NCBI RefSeq assembly: GCF_000004075.3
Contig: NC_026655.2
Location: 26,831,489-26,895,488, forward strand
DNA length: 64,000 bases
Reading direction: 5' to 3'
From: Cucumis sativus
Taxonomy: Eukaryota > Streptophyta > Magnoliopsida > Cucurbitales > Cucurbitaceae
This document shows positions 25,480 through 36,800 of the stretch, in pieces (position 1 is the stretch's first letter; the number at the start of each line of letters is the position of its first letter). Made by a program: the position numbers and the translations under genes. The notes under the pieces were generated by a model, which worked only from the letters and a program-made list of their open reading frames with translations, did no database searches and had not been told where the DNA came from.

Positions 25480-26204
25480 TTACATACGAATCCAATGATA
25501 TATATCACTCCCACACTCACAGATCTCAAAAAATCTGCATTCCCTTAGCTTCTACCCTTTTGCCGATCAACAATTATTCCCCCATTTTCGCCTCCAAGGT
25601 AACCCTTTTTTCTTTTCATCAATACCCTTTTTGTTTTCTTTCTTCGGCCTTTTGTTATGTCATGAGCACCAGGTGTCTGATGAAACTCTTTCTTAATATA
25701 TAACACTTGTCTTCTCATCTTATCTATGTTGTGGGCGTCCTTTATTTCATTTGTTTGTTTGGATATTTGGATCTTTTCTTAGTAAACCTTGATCTCAAGT
25801 CAAGAACTAGGACCTTCATCATGTTTTGGGGGTCCTACATTTGATATGTTGTCAGGTGCTTTATTTCTCTTATGTTTGGTTAGAACAATATTTCAGTCTT
25901 TTCATGATGTGATGGCTGTGAAAATGCAGATTGTAATGAATATTAAAGTCCATACAAATTTAGAATGTACACACACACGCATGTACCATTGTGCTTTTTC
26001 TTCTTCTTTAATTAGGATAGTTGTAGATAATTTTCGTACAGAGGAACTAATATATGTAGGCTATTATCACAGTGAAATTATTTGTGATTTGAACACCATG
26101 TAAAGAATTCATCATGAACTTATTTGAACTTGGCAGGTTCAATATACAAAGTACTTTATTAAAGATTCATCAGTTCGGGAGTACTTCGAATTGTAGCAAG
26201 AATA
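25480..26204 (+). other. SDR 5' leader with likely intron
   Basis: A CT-rich leader-like segment at about 25480-25599 ends in a possible donor (AAG|GTAACC). A good acceptor (TTGGCAG) ends at 26136, directly upstream of the start codon at 26205. This suggests a 5' UTR intron of about 535 bp. The model is inferred; the transcription start is unknown. Confidence 0.45.
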
Positions 26205-29177
26205 ATGGAAACGAATGGAAATCATGTAACTGAGAGGTATGTCCTTAATTACTTCAACTCCAATGTGATATTCTTTGATGTTTTGTCTGTGTTCTTTTCC
26301 CGATGAGACAAGTCTTTGCTAATTTGAATTTACTTTTAGTGCCTAACTTGAAGGGGAAAAATCGACTTCGGATTAAAGTTTGATTAGTTGATATGTTCTT
26401 TTCGGATTTCTTTTAAGAGAAATAAATATTTACAAAATAGTATCGATAGATTTTTTAAATTTTATTATATTTATAAATATTTTTATATTTCAATTTATTC
26501 CATTTTGTAAAGAAACTTAGAAACAATCAGCGTTAATTATAGTGAACTTATTTCCACTATTTATATCCAAGATGCTCTCAGCTAATTAGGTAGATATCCT
26601 TACCAGTACTCCCAAGATATCCCTAGTCAATATTCTAACATATCAAAAAAGTCAATAACTAGCCAAGAGATTAATGAATTCAATCCATGGTGGACACATA
26701 CCTAGAACTAGAATCAAGCGAGTTGTCTCATGGGATTAGTCGAGTTGCACATAAGTTGGTTCAAACATTCATGCATATTTAAACAAGGAAAAAGAAAGAG
26801 GGGGGTTTGAAAGTTATTCATCGCAGGTATGGTGTAGTCACTGGAGCAAACAAGGGGATTGGTTTTGAAACGGCTAAGCAACTTGCTTCTGAAGGCATAA
26901 CTGTGATTTTGACAGCCAGAAATGAGCAAAGAGGATTGGAGGCTGTTTCAAAGCTCCATGAAATAGGTTTAACAAATGTTGTCTTCCATCAACTTGATGT
27001 GTTGGACCCTGACAGTATCCAGTCTCTGGCTAAGTTCATAGCTGACAAGTTCGGCAGGCTTGATATCTTGGTAAGGTTTCAAATGATTCAATTTCATTTT
27101 AGTCATTTGGATTGCTATTAATTTACCAAATTCTTTGTGGCCATTTACACGCTCAAATAAAAATTAAAATTGAAAAAGAAAAAGAAAGACAACCCCCACC
27201 TCCATATCTCTCTGCATGGGAACTGTTTGGTGAACAAGACAGAGAAGAGAGCTCCTCTTGGGACATTTTCTCGTGGTTCGAACTTGAATAGAAAAAAGAA
27301 GAAAGAACAAGGTTTTATATTGCTGTTTTCCTTTTTGTTCATAACGAATTGACTGTTGCAGGTAAATAATGCTGGGGCTAGTGGGGTTGTGGTGGATGAG
27401 GAAGGATTAAGGGCCATGAACATAGATTTCTCCTCTTGGGTAATACTACCTTTCTTTTAATTCATTCATGTATATTCATAACTTGTTTAGAAGACAAAAA
27501 AAGTATCCTCATATTTAACACTAATACTAAAAGCTACATCTTTGGTAAATTCAAAATCATTTTGTACCACTGACGTTTAACTTAGCTCAACTAGTTAATA
27601 TATGAGGTTGAAGGTTTGAATTCTTTAACCCAATGTGTTGTTGAACTAAGAAAGATAAATGTGTTTTTGAAACACTATTTAATCAAATATCAACTGAAGC
27701 AAACTTTTTGAAACAGCCACCTGACTTGTTTTCAGGAGTATGTCATATCTGTGAGTTTGTAGGAATTTGTCTCATCCATGATTACACTTAATGCAGCTCT
27801 CGGGCAAGGCAACGAACTTGGTTCAGAGTGTGATAAAGACAAATTGTGAGAAGGCTGAAGAAGGCCTCAACACAAATTATTATGGCCTTAAAAATGTAAC
27901 AGAAGCCCTTCTTCCACTGCTACAGAAATCCTTGGAAGGAGCAAGGATTGTGAATGTCTCCTCTCTCAGAGGCGAATTGAAGGTATCACACCATTCTTTA
28001 TCTTTATAAACATTTCTCAAGTTAGTCTACTATTAGGATTCCTCCCCTAAAACTTAGAAAATCCTAACAAAGATGGAGAAACTCCTTCCAACACCACCTC
28101 CAGTGATGATCGTTGGCTAATCTTTGACCACCACCTTCGATGACGCCACTGACAATCTTCCAACAACCAACTCCGGTTGCCAGTGGTCTTACACATTAAA
28201 ACTCCTGCACTTGTGTTGGTTCATCTGACAGATGATGAAAATTTCCCTTGTACATTTGATCTATTCACTTTTCATATTTTATATTTGAAACTTAACAGCT
28301 AAAAGTGTTTCCAATTCTTATGGGTTGGGCCAGCGGTCATTGTGACTAGTGAAATAAGTTCAAACCATGGCAACTCCACTAACTTAGAATTTAAATTCTT
28401 AAGATTCTTTGATAACTAATTATAATAAGGTCAGATAGTTGTTCTAAAGGATGAGCCTAGGTGCGCACAAACATTTTCTTCTCTTTTTTTTATTAAAAAA
28501 ATAAATAAACGTATAACAAAAGAACTAAAGACAAAGTCATTTTCAAGCTTTTATTGTTGAACTATATGAAGTTACTTTTGGTTGAGAATTCCAAAAAGTG
28601 AGCACATACAAAAAGAATTGAAAAATTAAAGAATCTTTTGAATACTAAACATAGACGATTATACTAAAAGATTAGCTTAAGCGTATACAAGCTCGCATAA
28701 AAAAGAATAAAAGGGGAGAGAAAATGACCTTATTTGTCAGAAGAGAACTACAAATGATATCATCTGATGATTTGAGAATAAAATTACTGTGTTTGGCAGA
28801 GAATACCAAGTGAGCAGATACGAACAGAACTGGGGGATGTAGAAAATTTGAGTGAAGAAAAGATAGATGGAGTGTTGAAAAGATTTCTACATGATTTGAA
28901 GGAAGATAGATTAGAAGTGAATGGATGGACAATGATGCTTCCACCCTACAGCATCTCCAAGGCTGCAGTGAATGCTTATACAAGAATTCTTGCAAGAAAG
29001 TATCCAAAAATGTATATAAACTGTGTTCATCCTGGCTATGTTAATACTGATATCAACTGGCATACAGGAATATTGAGTGTAGAAGAAGGGGCTAAAGGTC
29101 CTCTCAAGTTAGCTCTTTTGCCAGATGGAGGTCCCACAGGTTGCTATTTTGACGAAACTGAATTGGGGGAGTTTTAA
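26205..29177 (+). CDS. Short-chain dehydrogenase/reductase, (+)-neomenthol dehydrogenase-like
   Basis: Coding exons 26205-26236, 26827-27070, 27362-27439, 27797-27982 and 28800-29177, all GT-AG and in phase, give 305 aa. It is a classical NADP(H)-dependent SDR of the plant menthone:neomenthol/salutaridine reductase subgroup. The nucleotide-binding TGANKGIG is at residues 16-23, NNAG at 94-97, the serine region VNVSS ends at S174, and the active-site YSISK is Y230-K234. The insertion before the active-site Tyr (about 185-228) is typical of this subgroup, and no catalytic residue is missing. Family members reduce ketones in monoterpenoid, alkaloid or defence metabolism, or act as general carbonyl reductases; the substrate is not predictable. 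Introns 1 and 4 hold SINE relics. Confidence 0.93.
26671..26785 (+). mobile_element. Au-type SINE relic in SDR intron 1
   Basis: Contains TTCAATCCATGGTGGACACA, ACCTAGAA and GTTGTCTCATGGGATTAGTC followed by GAGTTGCACATAAGTTGGTTC. These match, with decay, the 3' half of the Au SINE family known across angiosperms. It lies about 40 bp before the exon 2 acceptor. Confidence 0.65.
27560..27660 (+). repeat. Possible tRNA-derived SINE fragment in SDR intron 3
   Basis: TTAGCTCAACTAGTTAA followed by GGTTGAAGGTTTGAATTC resembles decayed A- and B-box promoter elements of tRNA-derived SINEs. Weak; no clear ends. Confidence 0.25.
28320..28490 (+). mobile_element. Au-type SINE relic in SDR intron 4
   Basis: More complete but more decayed than the copy at 26671. 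GGGCCAGCGGTCATTGTGAC is followed by GTTCAAACCATGG, then AAGGTCAGATAGTTGTTC and GAGCCTAGGTGCGCACAAAC, in the order expected of an Au SINE. Confidence 0.55.
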
Positions 29178-29259
29178 TTAACTCACTGCAGTTTGGAATG
29201 AAACTTCACTTGTTTCATCAAAGATGGAAGGGTTTGTAGTGATTTTTTGCATGGATGAC

Positions 29260-30559
29260 CCAATCCCAGCAACTTAATGTGTATTTGATTACGTTATGGA
29301 AAATGGAGCAACCTTTTGTGACATTGCCACTATGATGCATCCTATGACTGCCTTATTGCAGTTGGAAGTTTGGAACAGAGCTTAACTTTGTAGTTAGTTG
29401 ATGATTGGTTCTAATATTTCAAAAGGTGGAGGCACCATAAGATGCTAACTTTGGTTTTCCAAATAGAGAATCTGAATGGTCAAAGGTTTAGCTCAATGCG
29501 ACTGTTTATTATTCCTTTACTTTTTGTTTGTTCTATAAAGTTCATTCTTCTTTGATTATAAAAATGTCGATTGTCTGAGTTTTTATAGATAAATATGAAA
29601 TATTTCCTTGGGGGAATCTAACTTTGATTTTGAGTCAAGTTGGTTTTCTTAGAAAAAAAATTAAAAGATATATTTTTTTCAGATGGTTCAACTTGATAAT
29701 TAACAATTTGATCTAATCTTTTAACCAAAACATTTTTGTTCGATCACTTGGTAGAAAATTGTGTGTTAAGGCCAAAATTGACTGAAAATAAATAGTTGCA
29801 TTAAAAATGTTGGCATTGGGTCCAGAGGTACAGGTACCATTTTGTTGAAAGTCGTTCAGCTTTTCTTGAGAGTATGACATAAGTTACTTCATTGTCGTAG
29901 TGTCTGGTACTCAAACACTGGTTTGAGGGTATTTTCTCTACCCTATTTACCCTAAAAAAAAGGGACACCTTGCGTCCTTGAATCGAACTAACCTAGCCAC
30001 CTCCATTCCTCAGGACCATAGTAATAATGGAGATTGAAAATTGAAAAGAGGTAATGGACTTAGAGAGCTTTCAACATATTTTAAGGTACAATTTTTTTTT
30101 AACATATTTTAAGGTACAATTTCTTTTAAAAGATATATCAAGATTTAAATCTAATTCCTGGAATCTATTGATGATCAACTATATAGATAAAGTGGAGAAG
30201 TCTATTAGCAATAGTTAATAATTTTTTTTAAAAATATGGTTAATGCAAAACTCCCGAAAACATCTACATTGATAAACATCTAAAAATAATAGATTATAGT
30301 AGCATCAGTAATGTCCATCATTAAACATTTTGTTATATTTGAAAATATTTTAATTCATTTTGCTATATTTAAAAACGATTCCAAAAATATTGTTATAATC
30401 GAAAGTATTACCCTTTGCAAATACTTTTATTCATGCCAATAATAATAAACCATCCACCCTCAACCCTTGTTTGAACTAAAACAAGCTTCATTACACATTG
30501 AATCAAGAATTTTGATACTATTTCCTAAGTAATTTGTAAAGTTTTAACTCATCAAATTC
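29260..30559. other. Spacer between convergent SDR and HSDH genes
   Basis: SDR 3' UTR, then AT-rich sequence. Includes a 28-bp-period tandem duplication (30073 and 30101, AACATATTTTAAGGTACAAT) and an AT-rich dispersed repeat at about 30225-30390. No gene seen. Confidence 0.45.
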
Positions 30560-30703
30560 TCAGTGCCGAATGGCTGAAACAGCAGGTTCCAAACCAAAAG
30601 TTTCACCAACAATATTTCTTACAAAATTTGCAATCCTAAGTTCCTCCAGCATTCTTGAATTGAAAGAGAACCACAGGTCATTTGTTGGGGAAACGAACTC
30701 CCA
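30560..30703 (-). other. Orphan exon-like open frame downstream of HSDH
   Basis: A minus-strand stretch begins right after a strong acceptor (TTTTTGCAG) and stays open for 47 codons to a TGA. It starts WEFVSPTNDLWFSF and ends GLEPAVSAIRH, which looks like real protein sequence and is richer in GC than its flanks. It is in phase with HSDH exon 11 (phase 0), so it could be an alternative terminal exon replacing exon 12. It could instead be a relic of another gene. I do not recognise the protein. Confidence 0.4.
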
Positions 30704-30854
30704 CTGCAAAAACTGAAATTTCAGTTAGTAACCTCTCTCTTGAGCTATCAGCAAACTGAAGTAACAATGAAAATAATTGCTTTCAAGGATGAGTGTCGCA
30801 TCTCACATGGAGCTTTTAACTTCAGGGTTCATCCAAGTAGACACAGATATCCCT

Positions 30855-33800
30855 TCAAAATAAATCCTGAAGGTCAAGGATATCAGCTAAGACACCAGCT
30901 GCTGTCGTGTCATTACCCGCCCCAGCGCCTTGAATGACAAGAGGTCGTTCGTTGTAGCATCGGCTGTATACCACCAGCTGTAATTGCACGGAACGAGTGA
31001 ATCAATTTCTATGCACATTTTATACAAGGAAATGCAATAATGGAGTATACAATGAAGACCATGATAGAAAAAGGGAAAGGTGTTCCTTTTCCTCATTTTT
31101 TTTGCATAATGCTTACATGATTTTTTGTAGCTAAGCATTTGACATTCAAAAAGATTAGTCTAAAGCGATGCACATCCTGAAGGCTTCCAATTCTGGTTAA
31201 AACGTAGTCTAATGTGATGCACATCTTAACCTTCCATAACCATAGTATATTAGGAAGTATAAGCCTCGTATATTGTGTCTTACCCATTTCCCACGTCTAT
31301 ATCATTTTCATTTAACTTAAAACAGTATACAAAAAAATTAATCAACTCATGGTAATTCTAGGGCTGGGATGTGATCTTTGTGCGTGTGTGCGTTCATGCA
31401 TGTGAGTGTGGGGTGGGGTGGGGAGGAAGGTACTTACCACATTGTCACTTCCTTTCAATCTTCCCAATGGAGAATCTTTGGGAAACTCTTGAAGTCCAAC
31501 TTCACACCTAACAAATATTTTTCCAAAAGATAACATGACCGCATGAATGTGTACTTCTCTACCATTATCTATAGTAATTGTTGAAGAAATGACAGCAAGA
31601 CCCTCCTTTTCTGATAGATAGAATTAACTAGGAACTGATTCGAAGGAAGCATGTTCCCAAGGATAGACCAAACTATGTGACAATAGCCACAAAAACAAAT
31701 TTGTGAGAAAGCAATATCTACTTCCTTGCAGTTTGTTCAGAAATGAAGAGGGAAGTAGTAAATAATCTTTAAGCATGTAAAACAAATTAATTGGTGCTTT
31801 CAACCACATAAAAGTTAAACTCTTTCATTTTTGATTGCTTTCAGTTTCCTTCTAAACAATCTAGCAGATTAGACGAGGATAAAACAATCATAGTTCATAG
31901 TTAAATAACGATTTTTTCTACTCAGGGAAAAATAGAACATATGAAATACCTGTAACATAAAAGACAAAATCAAATCTACAAATAATAATACCTTGAGCTC
32001 GAGCTTTCAATCACACAGGCATAACGTAACACATTTCCTCTTGAGGAAGCCTTGGTAACTCTCTCCTGAATGTCACTGTCTAGAGCTAAAACTCCACTGT
32101 CTAAGAAGTCGTTAATAGGCATAACATCAGGTCCCATTTCTTTTGGAAACAAGCTTTCAACCTATGGAGAACTACGATTAGGGCAGGACAATGGATAGGT
32201 ATAAAAGACAATCATGTAGACATATTTATTTCTACGAGAAACATCAATATCTTATACACTTTTTTTTATGAAACTGTGATGTTGTATACTTGTATACGCC
32301 CATATAAATTTCTCAAAGATGGATACACATTGTGTACGTATTTCATAATTCAATTCAGAATATTACTTGAGAATTTTAACCATAAAAACATCAAAGTTCT
32401 CTAAAGGAAGGAATAGAACTTCTAAAACTGACCTTAATATCACTCAAGTTGATCTGCTGTCCAAGAAGTCGAGCAAGTATCAGAGCCTGTTTATAAACAT
32501 AAATAAGTTAGCAGAACATAAAATGCAAGAAACAATGCAGAGTTTACATCATAACTGTTAGCAGATAAAACTTATAGGACCAGACTGCAAGATAATTTGC
32601 TCAAAGGTCTAAAATTTGACTACATGACACCCAACAGAGCACCAGATTTCTGCCATTGTTAATCAAAGGACAAAAACAGTGATAAAATGGAAGAGCCACG
32701 TCCAATCTCCAAGTATTGGGACCATAAGGAATTAGAACATGATAATAGCTTAATTTGATGTTTTAAGAGTTTAGACACCATCAGGCATCAACATTGCTAT
32801 AAAAATCAACATTGCTGTCTTTTGGTGAAAGAATCAACACCCTTTTGTTCTTTATAGCCCACCTCTTTTTCATTTCCAATTGGATTTCTTTTTTGTAATT
32901 CACCAATAATAGGGTGGTTGGAGATTTCCTCTATTTCATTAATCAATGGCATTGTTTCTTCTATACAAAAAACATTGCTATATCTAACACTTGATGCATA
33001 AAAATGATTTTGTGTATGTAACAAGGAAAATATATTGTCACACATTTTGATATGGCAATAGAGAAGATAGCCTCCTGTGTTTGCACAAAATGAATGAAAG
33101 AAAAGCAATCACGACAGTTCCAGCCTTCCAAGATATCTGGAGCGCTCCACAAAAAGCCAGATGACTACCTCCTTATTCTTGTTATACTACTTCCCTATAT
33201 ATGCTTCTAACAGATTGCCTTCCTAGAGATCACATATTCCCTACAACAAAATATTAACTTCTGGCACATGTAACTATTCCTCCCTCATTCACGTACTTTC
33301 CTTCGTACACCCTGCTCCTTGCGCAAATGAGACGGCTTTTCTTCTCTGCCTGCCACATCTCCATTCACATCTCTTGTGATGGATTATTGTGGACCAATAC
33401 ATAATTCCAGAGAAGTACGGTATGAGATTGTTTGAAGTTTAAACGATAACATAAAAGAATTTGGCAACAGAACTCATGCACTAAGCACAGGCCCTAAATA
33501 TCACAAATCATGCATTAAAAACAGACCTTTCTTGCAACATCCATACCACTGAGGTCATCACGTGGATCTGCAACAGTGACATTATATAAAACTCGTTAAG
33601 TACATTGAATTTTCTTATTATAGATATATAATGTACAACACTGTAACAAGTGTTTGCACGAGTGCACATCTTTTTGTACTCGAACATCAGCTCCATCTAA
33701 AAGTACAAACCTAATAAGCTAGAAAAAGGAAGGTGGGTTGAGTAAGTGGAAATCACTAGCTACCCTACCCAATATGGAGGGTGTCAACCGGAGTAGTAAT

Positions 33801-36800
33801 GTCCCAGTCCTTGGCAAATTCAAGCATTCATAAAATCAAAATTTTAACACTGTGGAGAGACTAAATGTTCTCTTGTGACGAGTGATTCATCCAGAGACTG
33901 GTTTCTTGGCAATATTATGGCCTTGCTCACTCAACCATGGTCGAGGAACAAAACTAAAGGGAAAGATATTTAGTGATGGGGCCACAAAAGCCATCTTAAT
34001 TTGAAAAGAATGATTCTGTAGTTTTCCTTTTCCTAACAGCAAGTAATGATTCATTTCTTTCATGTCGTGAATTAAATGTAAAGATACTACTTGTAAAGTT
34101 ATTTTTTTAAATAAAAATAACTAATTGAAATATTACTATAAACCTGGTTCTGTGTAGCCTAGGCTTTTAGCAACTTTAACAACTTGGCTCAAAGGCTTTC
34201 CTTCTTCAACTTCGCTCATTATGTACCCAAGTGTACCTTAACAAACATACAGGATGAAAACATTAATATTGCCTGAATAAGAAAGATATGATCAAAGAAT
34301 TTCACTAATACCACAAATCCTTGGGAGAAACATAGTATTGGTGTATAAAAGAAATTATGCATTGAAGAATTTGATACCACTCAAACTCCCAATGATGTGA
34401 TGGACAGGATCTCCAGAAGATAGGATACGAGTTAAGGAAGCTATAACAGGAAGGCCAGCACCAACCTATCACAAGAAAATCAAGTATTATATAATTGCAT
34501 AAATTACTTCCCACTTATACACTCATTGCTCAATCAGGGAACATGGTACATCATTCCAGCGTAAGTTAGAAGCAATTAGTATTTCTTCAAGGAAGTAAAT
34601 TTCACCTCAATCTTACATTCTTACTCAAAGCCCTAAATGAAATGATGAACGAAAAAGTGGCATCCAAGCTTTCAGTTTTTAGAATAATAAAAATAAATCA
34701 AAACACGTTTTGCTAATTATTTTATGAAGTATCCAATGATAAGGCATAAAAATAATTTTGACAAAAGAAACAATTTTCTGCTTTGGAGGCTTGTCCTGTA
34801 GAACTTTTATACAATAAAACTATTACTATTTAGAACGTTATTTGGTGGTTGGAAAATATGAAGGATAGCATGCAAATTTTTTCGTATTTCAACAACAAAT
34901 GGGTGGGGTATGAGGGGATACAGACATCTAGCCTTTTAATTGATAATATGTATCTTAACCAGTTAAGCAATGCTCATGTTAGGTTATTGTGCAACAATTT
35001 ACATATTTATGATGTTCTAAGGCAAAAAAAGAATCCTAAGAATTATTCCTCCATTTTTTTTCTCTCTTTGATACAGGTCCAAGAGTGAAACCCATTCAAA
35101 TGGTTAAAGTATATAAAAGTAACTTTTTTTAATATCCAAAGAGAACAGCTTTCCGTATTGTTGTTCTAAAGGTTCAAGTATAAAACAGTAACTTTGTTGA
35201 ATCATATCATGTCTTTGTGTTGATCTTCCAACTAGCTACCAATTATACAAATATTCCACTTGTTAGGAACCTCAACTGACTAGGCCATGGTGTCATGCAA
35301 ATTTTGGTAAAACGTATTACATTCCCCTTCAGAGACATTGCAAGTCTGTCACAACTCTTTGACATGCTTTCTTTCAATTGCAAATTCTTCACCAAGAAAA
35401 AAATTCTTAAACATAAATCCGATATATTACTTACAGTTGATTCATGTCGAATACGACGAGGGTGCATAATCAGTTTGTTAAAATCCTCCTGCAACCACAA
35501 AATAATAAATATTTTAAATTTTCTATTATTTAGGCTTTTCAGCCAATATCTCAAAACAATATACAAGAAAATAATTGCCAGGCATCTCTCCATAAATTCA
35601 TCAAGATCCTTTTGACAATGATAGTGAATGTAAGCACATATCCCTTGCAAAAGGCTTTGTGACCTAACACATTGGTCCCTTCCACAGTTTCCTGACCCCT
35701 TAAAATCTCAAAATTCAGTGTTGGCGAATTTTGAAAGAGTAGATTAATTTGGTAGTCAAGGAACTTGAGGAACCTTTTCTCATTTTAAGAGAATGGCAAT
35801 GATATTGGTCAATACCAAAACTTTAATTAAAAAGAAAAAGGATGGACGTAGCCTAGGGATCTCAATTGACCAAAATCAAAATGTTGCTGCATTTTATTTA
35901 TTGAAGACAAAAGTGTGTATTACGATTGTAGAAGTCAAAGGCTTCTTATTTGCCAAGACAATGCAACAACCCAAGTCAACCACTTGCTTTAACAGATTAA
36001 CAGTGTCAGAACTGGCAGAGCAATCAACACAGGTGAGACCTACAACAATAGATGAAGAAAATATTGAAATAAGTAAAAATAAATCGAAACACAGCGTATG
36101 AGAGTGGAACTAGCATTCAAATGGTGTGAGATACAGTACGAGGGAACGCTCAAGGACCAAGATTGTACTCAACTAAAATGTTTAGCAGTTCACATAAACC
36201 ACAAACCTGTCGATTTACCAAGAAGAGTCGCAATATCAATGACTTTTTTAGTCGCTTCTGTGTTCAAGAATAGTTTTCTCTCACCTGCCAAAAGATATCT
36301 CATTCAAAAAACATAGATTGATGATGAATGATATGAAATATATTAAACCTTGCCCAGTGTGCCCCATTTTCAATTCTATGAAGCCTAGATAAATAACAGC
36401 TCATGGATCATTCTTTCAAACGCCTAGAGATGCATTGAGAATGAGATCTATGATGCTATCTTTCAAAAGTTTGACTTGAAAGGCAGTGAAGAGTTTTTCA
36501 CATTTCCAGGAAAGGATAGATTTGGGGGAATGTTTATTATGCAGCTTCCCCTTGGAAACTTTTTAACCAAAAATCTTCGTACCAGTATGTATTTAAAATA
36601 AAACTAAATTCTTTTGTGATTAGTGGTAACATAAGGAATTTTAATTCTTTTGGTTATATTGGTTTGTTTTATTTTTTAGAAAAACAAGATATGACGCTTT
36701 TCGTTAAGAAAATGAAAAGAGACTAATGCTAGAGGAAACAAAACCTAAAAGGAGTAACGGAGCACCAAGTAACAATACAAAACAAAACAAATACAACCAC

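Noticed and set aside
29880-30010. Possible tRNA because of a GTTCGATTC-like box on the minus strand
   Set aside because: No cloverleaf can be built around it and no matching acceptor stem is present.
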